Source of the DNA: Synchiropus splendidus
Lineage: Eukaryota > Chordata > Actinopteri > Syngnathiformes > Callionymidae
Assembly: GCF_027744825.2 (NCBI RefSeq)
Contig: NC_071349.1
Coordinates: 6,200,001 to 6,264,000 of the forward strand
Direction: 5' to 3'
DNA length: 64,000 nt
The translations under genes and the position numbers were made by a program. The notes beneath the pieces are model-generated. The model was given only the letters and a program-made list of their open reading frames with translations, did no database searches and was not told the origin of the DNA. How positions within the stretch are numbered: the first letter of the stretch is position 1; each line of letters begins with the position of its first letter. Shown one piece after another: positions 23,681 to 34,080 of this stretch.

Positions 23681-24762
23681 TTAATTTATTTTTATATTAA
23701 ACTGCCACGTCTCTTATTTTATTTTGGAAAATAACTGGCATGAGACACGATGAAAACATACTCCAGAGACCTACAGATCATTCTAGCCAGCACCACGTAA
23801 TCGTCTGATCTGAGGAATTTGAGGGATCAATTCATTATTGGCTAAACCAAACAACTGCAGACGACCACAGCGCCAAACATCTCCCAAATACTGCTTCCAG
23901 ATATCCTGACATTTAGCAATAATGACCCAGAAAAGTCCCTCTATCTGGCCAGGGAAAGCGCTTTGAGGATAAGAGTGTGTAGATAATGATTAGGACGATA
24001 CAGTCAGTCGGAGTTTGCAGAGGGCAACTTCATGTTTAGTTGCTTAAATTGACTTGATAAAATGTTTGTGTATCTCTGAAATGGCAGGCAGACTTTGTGA
24101 GCCAGCATTTATTGTTTACTTATTCAAGAGCTCCATTAGACAGATGGAATCACGGCAGCTTGTGTACACAGTGAGGGCATTTGAGAAAAGAGATGCCATC
24201 AGATGCCGTGGCTGCTGCGAGGCCAAGCGCATTTTATATGAATAATCCACTTGCATCATTCACATCACCCCCTCACTCATCAGAACTGACTTCTCAGCAC
24301 CAGCACTCGTATGAGCATTACCATTACAGATGAAAGAGGAAGCCCGATTAGAGTGGCTCCAATTGCTGCAATTAAATAAGTGTGGTTGAACGATAGTATC
24401 AGTTCCCCCAAGAAACGCACGAAAACACGGCAACATTGAATAATCATACTATCAAAAACAATCAAGCCAGACTTTGAAGTTGCTGTACGACTACAACCTA
24501 AAAAATACATGAGGTTGACTGGTGCTGTGGCGATGTGTGCTTGAAGGCGCCATCCCACCGCCAGGACACCGGCCACGGGGTCAAGGCTGCTCATTTCTGT
24601 AATGTGCGAAGGCTTTTTGGGCTGCTGAGTGCAGTGGGGACAGTTCCCACCCACAGAGCAGGCTTCTCTCAGACGCCCAATACTGCTCCCGCTCTGCAAT
24701 AAAAACCAGCTGAGTGTGAGCGCTCGTACTCCCACATACAGTCATCCACTTTCATTCTCAAC
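23679..24762. other. no gene recognised; possible conserved non-coding stretch
   Basis: A 151-codon minus-strand frame (24280-24735) has no domain I know, and its composition is ordinary. Positions 24050-24250 are low in repeats and GC-balanced, with ATTTATTGTTTACTTATTCA on an AT core, and could be a regulatory element. That is inference only. Confidence 0.3.
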
Positions 24763-24854
24763 AAATATCTATATAAGTAATACGGCTTTATTATAGGTGA
24801 TGTTTTTTTATCGTCAGTGACATTTACTTTTACATTTACTCAGACGTAGATCAC
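24763..24854 (+). repeat. segment X, copy 2
   Basis: Homologous to 22077-22179 in the same orientation, but joined here to the middle of the LTR rather than to its first base. Confidence 0.7.
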
Positions 24855-25209
24855 GTGTGAGTGCTATTTATTGTACTCGCCTTTTCTGTTTCTCCGCGTT
24901 ATTGTGATCCTTGTGTGTGTGTGTGTGTGTGTGTAGAACCACCACCGAGCGCTTTGAGTTATTTAGCCTCGTGAGTTTAGTTTCAGAGTGCCTTTTTAAG
25001 TTGCCCGTTTGTTCAGGTTTGAGCTTTATTCACCTGCTTTTTCTGTTTTCAGGTTTTCATCCTTCCCTACGCGTCCTCCTCGCTCCGCTTCTGGTGTTGA
25101 CATGTTATTTGTATTAATGTTACTGCTAACTTTTACTCTAGTTGTCCGAGTCGTCAGTAAACCGTCATCGACGTTGCATTTGGGTCGGTCTATCTTAGCG
25201 ATCATGACA
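24855..25209 (+). mobile_element. LTR family L1, copy 4, 3' part only
   Basis: It starts at a GTGTGAGTGCT block that aligns with the middle of copies 1 and 2. It contains a (GT)n run at about 24912-24934 and CCACCACCGAGCG (24939-24951), shared with copy 2. It ends TTGCATTTGGGTCGG then CATGACA, the expected LTR 3' end. No primer-binding or coding region follows. Confidence 0.7.
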
Positions 25210-28200
25210 ATAAAGTGATTAAGTAGAATCCTTGTTTTAATAAATGGTGTCGGATGACTGATTCGTCCAGATAGGAGCTTTACTTCAGAAAAAGCATAGC
25301 ATGACTCCTTCATCGTAACAAACATGGCGTCTGATTAGTTGATTTTATTGTTGTCATACATGCTCCATTTCAGATTGTAAAATTAGTACAAACTTTTGAT
25401 CTTCTTTAGATAGTATAAACAATTCCCAATGCATCTGCACATGTTAGCGTATTGTTAGCATATAGTTTGGCACTCACAAGATTAACATTGAAGGTAGATT
25501 ACAGAGCACATACTGTACATGAACAAACTGCTAAGATGACTGAAGTTTCTTGAGCTAGTAGAGAGACAAACATGTTTAGAGCCAGAAATGGACTGCTACC
25601 AGATCATCTACAAAGACTCTTTTAACTATCTCCTGATGAGGAGAAGCAGAGAAGAAGAGGGAACTTTGACCAACCATATCCTTGAACCAAACTGAGACAT
25701 ATGATGCTGCTAATAGTGAAAAAGTAGGGAAATGAAAAATGCAGATAATGAGGAAATAAGAAGTGTGAATGACAGTAACTTCTATTCGCTGTTTGGAAAA
25801 GAATAGGAAAATTAGAATCATATCTTTCAAAATGATGCGTATTGTGATTGTTTTGTTTTGTAAACAATGTTTTATTGGATTTTTAGGTATATTTTACACG
25901 TTTTCAGCATACAATGCAAAGCTAGAAAAACAAAGAAATGAAAACACAAATTGTTACACTTGTGGGAAATATATTACCAGAAATAAACTACTTATTCATA
26001 TGTGTATTAGCAACATATTATCCTGCCATTATTCATAATAAAGTACTGATTTGCGTTTTGTTTTGCCTGACAAGTTTTTGCTCTGGAATAGTCACAGAGC
26101 CTTCACTGTAAACAACACCATAACTACTGATTATTAACAGTAAATAAGCAAGTAATTGGCTTAATAATAGTAAATATGTGTTCCCCTCTAAACCACACAA
26201 ATACATGTAAATTTAGACAAAGTAATATACATTCGGCAAACTCCATTTTCTTCATAATAACGTTGGGAGTGATGTGAGGAATGCCCACATTTGTCCAAGG
26301 ATATGACTGGTCTCCACACATCTTTGAATTCCTCCTCTTTCCCTGAGTGATTCTCTGAAGCACAACAAATGTCATAACTCTCAACCACGTATTGATCTGT
26401 GATACGTCTATTTTTCTCCATGATACTGGGGCCATCCTCCTGCCATGTGCATGTCATGGGTGTCTACTGTATTTCGAGCTTCATTAGTTTCCATTTATGC
26501 TTGTGTCCAGTTATATTTGTCAACCACCAGCAGCAACAGACGGAACCGATCCACGGTAGTGTCTATTTCACAGCTGATGAGGTGCCTGTGGGACAGTTTT
26601 CCAGCTGGGCAGAGATCCAGTGTCGTTCCTCTTCACCCTGTGGACTTGTCGAGCACTGACGCGTGAGAAGCAGAATACACCCTGATTGCTGAGGACTGGG
26701 ACACGAGATATTCTCCAGTCATTAGACGGAGAGCAAACAAACACAGCGACCAATTAACTATCTATCTGAGCATCAGAACGGTGAGGCGGATCATAGCGAG
26801 CAGCTGCAGTAAATTATGGAGAGGGCCGGGCGTTTAATCTGCGGCGCAGTGGAGCATTTGATCTTCTGCGGCGGTGACAGGGATTGATCTGTGGGACATT
26901 AGGACGATGGTGTAGTGCTGTTAGCTACACAAGAGGATCCAAATATGTCTGGCTTGGTGAAAAACCTTAGACAGGATTACTGAAATAAGCGCTACTCCCT
27001 TGGTCACAGCAGGCTACCTGCTTGCCACATGCATTTACAGTACAGGTATATGTACTTTTTGTTCCTATAATAATGTTTGTTCAGAGCAAAATACAATTGA
27101 ATTTTTATTTTACATCATGCCAAAAGCCCTGTGATGAGTTTAGTTCCAACACCATAGCTATTGAAAATAGTACACACCCAACACAAAGTCCTCAGCAACA
27201 CCGGACCCAGTCTCCTGTGGTTGTGTAGGGAGAATCTCAGAGGTTTCTTTGCAGTCTTTCAGGTTTAATCTGTCACCCATTATAAGCTTTGACAGAAGTG
27301 TGAAGGAAATACAATGAAATTGCTTCAGGGTTGCACATGGCCGGCATAACCACAAACAGACGCGGCCAGACTTCTGACAACAGGTATTTATGTCCGGCCA
27401 ATAGCACAAGTGAGAGGAGAACGTTTAGCTTAAGTTACTTCAAATGAGAAAATGCTGTCACTGCTCTTTCATGTCCTCAACTCCGACACCGAATCACGAT
27501 GGCCGTGAAAAACTGTTTTTGATGATGTCACAACATCCTAATCGTATTGTACCTTTTTTTTTCAAGCGTGCCTTGCTTCAGGGCACTACGCCCACATCCT
27601 GCCAGAACACCAATTCAATATAGAAAAGTTGTTTTGCATCACACAGTGGTGTGGATTACAGTACATGTGAGGAAACCAGCAATGGCTTGATACTCTTACC
27701 TGATGAAGCTCTGTCATGGCACTGGCAACCTAGATCAGCCCGTCCTAACTGTACTGAAATTACAGTGCCTGGAGTTCAGACTGATCATTCTGTGGATGGA
27801 AACAGCTCAAGGAGCAAGGATTGCTCTGACACAATGACTCTTCTGAACGTTTATGTGTAGTACGTAGCCCTTTGTCGCTAAACTTGACTCAACTTTTATC
27901 TGTTTGCTCAGGTTGTTCTCCGACTCCAGCTGGTCCATACATACATTGTCAGTCAACCACCACTTAGTCCTGTTCATGTTTGCAGGGAGAGCTGGAGCCA
28001 ATTCCAGCTGGTCTTCACTTTATATTGTTTTTAATGGACAATATGGTTTCGAAACTTAAACTTGTGTTTTCTTTTGTCTTATTCCAGAGGTTTTTGGATT
28101 AAATTGGATGGGAGTTTCCAGGAAGTTTATTTTGTTATTTATGAAAGTTAAGATGAACAACTGCAATTCATAAGCCTTGCATGTTTAGTACTTTTGTGTT

Positions 28201-28324
28201 AGTTAAATTTACGTCTTGTCCACTGTATCAGTGAAGCAGTTGTTTCTTACTGTACATATATAAATGGTCCATGTCAGTAATCACGCAGAGTCAATGCTGT
28301 GTAGCTCAGTCACCCGTGAATTAT
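25210..28324. other. no gene recognised; one GC-balanced stretch of note
   Basis: No supported gene. Positions 26760-26900 are richer in GC and repeat-free, a possible conserved element. The longest frames are 103 codons or fewer and have no recognisable domain. Confidence 0.35.
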
Positions 28325-28710
28325 TAGGGCTGTCAATAGATTAGTTTTTAACCTCAATTAATCCTACTAAAGCTGAGTTAACTTGCGATTAGTGTCTAGT
28401 TAATGACACATTTTGCATCTGTTCTAGATGTAAAATGAAGATTTTGTCAACACGAGTGGCCATTAATGTTTACAAAGTCATGTGTTCTCGAACCATTTCA
28501 GTGCCTGTGAGGTTATTAAACTAAAGAATATTCTGTACGGTATCTGTTATGTTGTGTTGCTGTATGAAACAAATGTTGGAAAGCATGAATGACCTCTCTT
28601 GTGTTGGTAAACTCTTCCTTTAACTTACATCTCCAACAGATACAAAGGGTGTGAATAATTTGCCATTAACTCCGCTTCATTGCGAAATATCTGATCTATT
28701 GACAGCACTA
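28325..28710. mobile_element. 386-bp hAT-type MITE with 17-bp terminal inverted repeats
   Basis: The left end TAGGGCTGTCAATAGAT and the reverse complement of the right end, TAGTGCTGTCAATAGAT, match at 16 of 17 positions. The interior next to the left end is rich in AATTAATC and GCGATTAG, as in fish hAT MITEs. No transposase is encoded. An 8-bp target duplication is not evident: the flanks share only TTAT. Confidence 0.7.
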
Positions 28711-31247
28711 CTTATGTGATGTTGCCAAACTTTCTGTTCGAATTTCATTACCGTATAAACTCACATTTTCCATTGTTTAACTGGTATAAAATATGTCTCT
28801 TAAGCTGGGATAAACGCAGCAGATGCCATGTGTTGCTCTTTGCAAGCCTGAATGAAATATTTAGGATACTCTAACAAAACAGGCTAGTTGTGCTGTAAAT
28901 AGGAGGGAAGGAAAAGTGAGCTGATTTTAAAATGCATGGTAGAGCTAATGATCTGTATAGTTGGGTGATAATTGGGGGGCCAGCCAATGAAACTGCTGAG
29001 GCTCCCTGTCGTGTTTCCTCTCTGTTCCTCCTCTTCTCCTCTTGTTCCTCTGACTGGGTGTCAATGGCTGCCCCTGTAACCACCTAGTAAAGTGTGCAGT
29101 TTGGTGAGCAGATTGGACTTAAGAAGAAAGTTTAAGTTAACACTGAGGTGTACGCTTTTATTTTGGAGGTACATGTGTCTTTAAACTTCTACTCTCTCCT
29201 CCACACATCCTGAAGCATTTGGATCTGTCATGCTTCAGATTAGATGTCCTCTGAAGTTTTATTCAATACATTCAGCCCTTCTTTTATATAGATATGTGTT
29301 CCCTTCTCGGTGGCAAACGTCTTCCTTCCTGACCCCAAGCAAAATGTTCTTCTGTCTTTCCTCCCTTGTCTTCCGGCATGTCTGACTTTGGTGCTCCTTA
29401 GTGCGGAAAATTTCATTACTACAGGCTGGCAGGGCTTTGGAACGCCAGCGTCTTCTCACTGCTGTTCTACCAAAAGAGTAACCCGATATTTGTCTGTAAT
29501 GAGGACGTATTTCATGGCAAATGCATGATCACTTAAACAGCTCACCTTATTCAAATCACATTTTGTCTCATGGAGACAAGCGATACCCGTTTGTTTGAAA
29601 CGCGTAGAAATGTTCGAAGGCCGTCGGCTTAACATGATATGAGGTATGAGAGGAAATAATATTCATGTAGCGCAGCTGATATTCTGGAAGCATTTTTGCT
29701 GCTTCTCCTAAAGTTCCTCTCTCTTTTCTCCACCAACGGCAGGTCAGTTCTTGCACTCATGTGTCAAGCTGGTGTGTTCTCCAGTGCTTGTTTTGGTTTC
29801 TTCCTGTCACTCCAGTTTACTCCTAAAGTCCAAATACAAAGCTGAGTAGATGGCTGTGAGGGGGCTGTTTTTGTTTTGGGCTTGTTACTTGTCCCAGGCG
29901 TCCCCAGCCTCTTGCCCTATGTAGCTGGGCTAGGCACTTACTCTATTGTGTTGCTGTTATTATCCAGTCATTCTGGTCTGTACCAGAACTTTTATCTGCA
30001 CTAACTGAATTCATAGTTAGCTTAGAGCTATTTGAAGCTCTGACTGTGAAGATCTAATACATGAGGTTGACTCATGAGCAAAAAAGTGGTATTTCGGTGG
30101 CGGTCCTTCAAAACCAACCCAGATGACCCATTGAATCAATCTTGAAATTACATCAGGTTCAAGCCAGCCTTAGTGATGATCAACGTTGAAACAATGTTGA
30201 AATTTCAACCAATTCTGACCATGTGTTTTTCTAACATTCAGTTGATGTTCATTTTTCAATCAGTTTCTTTTTTTAAGAGATTTGCTTTAAATCACAGCAG
30301 CTGTGGTCTTGACAGAAAGTCAGCATGACCTGCATAACCAAGACAAGACTGAGTTAAAGGACCTTTAAAATGTGGTCTTGAGTTCAGTCTCAAGTATGAC
30401 AAGGTGCAGCAGTCACCATCAAAATTCATAAAGAAATAGACCCAGTAATGTCTACTGTGTACTGCTTCAGTAAACAGCAACAGTTTGTAGTTTCAGTGTG
30501 TTGACATCAGTTAACACCAGCTGGCCAACTCCCAACTGTCCCGCTTAATAAAGACAAAGGCTAACTGAGTTTCCACTTGACTTTCTGTCGTGGTTTGTAA
30601 ATTTAGCCTGGTGTCACTTTTAGAGAAAGGAAAAAACACATCCACCCTCGGTAGAGATCTGGTGCTCATTTGATGGTTCTCAACTGGGGAAACCCACCTG
30701 CTTTTGATTTAAGCAGCTTGCATGCTGGTCAGAGTTGCCTTGTTTTATTGGAAGCTGTGTTCATATATTCCCTCGCTCGTCCCTGCTGACCTCTGACAGC
30801 TCCCGTGGGGCCCTCGGGTACATCCAGAACTGTACTGTTTTGTGGACATGGCTTGCCTCGTAGTGTTGTGAAAGGTGTTGTGTTAGTATTCTTCAATGAA
30901 TTTGGCTTGTTTAACCATTAAGGTGTGCTGACACCGCCAGCTACTTTTCAGTTGCTGTAGCTCAAGTAGCTGGCTGCTTAGCTTCAGTCGTGACTGGTTG
31001 CCAAAGGTAGTTTAATCACCCGGAGGCGTGGTCACAAGTTGTTGTGGATGGCGCTGTCAAGATGGCCGAGCTGGTGCGCAAACTATCTCCACTTATTAAA
31101 TTAAAAAAAAAAAAATTAAAAATGAAAAGGAGATGTCTAGTTTCATAGCATTCTCTCGAGACGCTAACAATGCAGTGAGGAGTTTCATCTGAATGGGGCC
31201 GATACTTCAGGCAAAACACAGTCACAGTCAGTTTGACTATTCATATA

Positions 31248-31278
<31 letters not shown>

Positions 31279-31299
31279 AACTTATATATATATATAAGT
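28711..31299. other. no gene recognised; repeat scraps
   Basis: A scrap with 'CCCTATGTAGCTGGGCTAGG' (about 29916-29935) resembles the 3' part of a common fish retroposon. Positions 30183-30212 carry a TTGAAA-rich block of a kind often repeated in fish. A (TA)n stretch precedes the next element at 31243-31298. Confidence 0.35.
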
Positions 31300-31510
31300 T
31301 TTTGTATAACCTTATTTAAACTAAAGCTCTTTTAATGTCTTGAAAATATTTGTATAACAATTTCAATATCATAAGAATTTCAAATAGATTCAGAGTAGGA
31401 GAAACCCTGGCCACTGTGTAGCTAAAAACATTCCAAACAGATGCTTTTGTTTGCTTTTGTTCAGGGATTCCTCCATGTTTGTTGTTGTTGTTATCATTCT
31501 AGCTGTGTCT
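31300..31510 (+). mobile_element. hAT-related dispersed repeat, copy 2 (truncated)
   Basis: Matches the reverse complement of about 52794-52995. Shared blocks are ACCTTATTTAAACTAAAGCT, CTTTTAATGTCTTGAAAATA, AAACCCTGGCCA, TTTTGTTTGCTTTTGTTCAG and a (GTT)n run. It lacks one arm of the hairpin found in the 52.8-kb copy. Confidence 0.8.
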
Positions 31511-31549
31511 TGTGTCTTGTGCATCAGTGTGGTCAGTGAACCAGGAACT

Positions 31550-31551
<2 letters not shown>

Positions 31552-31644
<93 letters not shown>
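31552..31644. repeat. compound (TA)n(GA)n microsatellite
   Basis: About 41 bp of TA followed without a break by about 52 bp of GA. Confidence 0.97.
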
Positions 31645-31647
<3 letters not shown>

Positions 31648-33345
31648 ATTCCCGACTTTATACCAGATTTGATACGAAAATCACCAAGATTCTGTTGCTG
31701 TTTTCTAGCTTTCTAGCTTCTTAGCTTGGCCTCTGTTAGCTGGTGAACAAACAGCCATTTGCCAACATTAGTGGTCTGTTTTGGATTTGCTACAGTTTTA
31801 TATTCTAATTACCAAAATTCATTGCTGAATGATCATCGCTATCAGCAACAAAAATGATGAAGTACACATGTTCCACATATAAATATTTCTCTGCCGATAT
31901 TCATATCAAAAACTCATTTCACACACATCACTGCCAATATAAACAAATGTGCATTGAAGTGCACACGCAACACAACATATTTCTGAAACTATAAAACCAA
32001 TCTATTTTCTTCAGTAATGAATTACAGCCTGAAACATCTGCGTCTTACATCCAAACACTGTGTACTTATCTCTCAGATGGAAGTAGAACCAAGACTTTGT
32101 ATCCATCAGAAAGTTTCTGTTGCAGTTTATAACATTGTTAATTGAAACTGCTAAATTTAGTGAATTGAATAATTTTGTCCGTATGCAGAGTCAGAGATGA
32201 GCCACTATTTCACTTGACTTGGGAGTGGCTATATTTTTGGTTTCATAAATGCATAGTTGATAGTTATGTTTGTGCACAGTTCCACTTGGAGTCGACTGCA
32301 GGCTGATGGTCGGGAGGAGGATGACGTTTCGTGGTAAAACCAATTCAGATCGTCTTTCATATCGCAAATGTTTTGCAAAGAAACGAAACAAAAATGTTTC
32401 TTTATCAAGAACCTCTTTGAAAACCTCATGTTGCAGGAGCCAGTAATTGGAACCTTCAAATGCGTCCTGAAGAGCTTGTAAATAGCTTGTCAGAAATATC
32501 AGAAATGACACGGCATCTTTGAATAAGGTCCACAAACCTCAAATCATTCTGAAAGCTATAAAGGACTGCAGGGTTTTATTGGGCTTTGCCACGCTGGAGT
32601 GGATGTTATTCTACATTACTATTCTGAAAACAGAGCTGATCAGTAATGTGTGTGGAAGAACGTTGTTTCTGTTGACTTCCAGTTAGCGGTGGTGTCTTTA
32701 CCTGCTTAATACGTCCACCAGAGCACAGGAACTGACATGTCTTATCTTTCCGGTTTCCTACGGGAAAGCAGGCCTTGCTCCCTTTGAGTGATGAGTCTTT
32801 TGGAAGCACGTCAAGTGTGTTTGATGAACAGGTGGAGCTTTAGTTACAGGTAGATCACGAAGGTCATGAACTTAGCATGAAAAAAAAACACTTTCCTTCA
32901 TCTTATCAGTCATAACTTTGGTATGTCCCTCTTGTGCTGGTGGACAGTCACATGAAAGTTTCCGAAATCTAAGCACAGGAGAAAGATGCTCACATCTGTA
33001 GAGATAGTGAAACTCATCGACCTATTATAGGAAGGGAAAGTGAGGGGACATTTTCATAATGTGTCTGCCGACATAGCTTCTACTTTGGAGCTCTGCAATG
33101 TAACCATTGCGTCGGGGGTTTGGGGTACAGTGGTGTGACTTGGCACTTATTGAATGAAAGACTACTAGGAGGGATGGAGAAATTTGGTTGACACACCGAG
33201 TGAGGACGGAGATTTGAGGCCAGGTTGTCTACCACATTTTCACATTTTTATGGCGTGCACAAATGAAGTACAAGCCCACAAATTGGACTTTGCTGAAGGC
33301 AGGACACAAAACACTTCTCAACAGTACAGGTAGACAAGTGCAAAC
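31645..33345. other. no gene recognised
   Basis: A 114-codon minus-strand frame at 32191-32535 has no recognisable domain. Nothing else stands out. Confidence 0.4.
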
Positions 33346-34080
33346 TCTGCATCAAAATTATTCATACCCCATGATAAATCTATTTTAGATTCTTCATTTA
33401 CAAAAGCTATTATACTGGTCATTCCTGTGTCCTCTTGTCTTCTTGATGCTAGGCACAAACCCACATATGAGTGGCTGGACTTTACATCTGTACTGTAAGT
33501 AAATATATGGCCAGAAGATGATTTTCACCCATGTTCAGAATTTTTCATAGCCCTGGCAACATCTCATAAAAATTTTAATTTTTTTTGGTTATTTCAAGAT
33601 GTTTCCATGGAATAAACTCTGGGTGACACCTTACATTTCCTGCCACGTCCACTGGGGTTTTTAACAGTGTTGAACTTCTTGTGCTTGTAGATGATGCTCT
33701 GGACTGTTGACACTGGGGACATCATACTGCTTTGATATGGCCCTGTCACCCTTTCCTGTACTGTGGTCAAGCCCAAGACATTGACTGAGCTCCTTCTTCT
33801 AGGCCATCATGGCCAGATAATGAGAACAACTAGAACATATCCCCTCTCTTTATACTATTCTGGAAATACGCTACTTTGATCGGTGCTCGACAATTTGTGA
33901 ACAAAATAAAAGAGTTTGTTCTCTGGGAACATCTTGAGATATTTACTTACAGAAGTAAAGTTTAGCCACTCACACGTGGGTTTGACCCTTGCAACAAGAG
34001 GACATGAGATATAGTGGAATTACCAGTATAATAGTTTTCATAAATGAACTTTTTTCATGGGGAATGAATAATCTGCCAAA
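33346..34080 (-). mobile_element. internally deleted Tc1-like element with long inverted repeats
   Basis: The left arm (about 33346-33507) and right arm (about 33939-34080) are inverted copies. Both read ATTATTCAT-CCCCATGA from the tip inward, then CTATTATACTGGT, GTCCTCTTG, AACCCAC-TGAGTGGCT and GTAAGTAAATAT. Between them lies a minus-strand transposase N-terminal remnant and about 90 bp of filler. The catalytic domain is gone, so the element could move only in trans. Arms of about 150 bp are longer than in minimal Tc1 elements and fit an IR/DR-type arrangement. Confidence 0.75.
33594..33830 (-). pseudogene. Tc1-like transposase, N-terminal DNA-binding remnant
   Basis: Tc1-family transposases bind their terminal repeats through paired helix-turn-helix domains and then cut with a C-terminal DDE domain. 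Here the minus strand gives 'KELSQCLGL', and in a second frame 'GKGDRAISKQYDVP', then 'STVQSIIYKHKKFNTVKN' and 'SGRGRKCKVSPR'. This is the order expected of the first helix-turn-helix region and the GRPR-like linker. At least two frame changes are needed to read it. A stop follows 'YSMETS' and no DDE catalytic segment remains before the left inverted repeat. It is a dead fragment inside the element 33346-34080. Confidence 0.7.

Noticed and set aside
24280..24735. 151-codon minus-strand frame
   Set aside because: The longest unexplained frame after the LTR one, but the residues suggest no family and no exon boundaries are evident.
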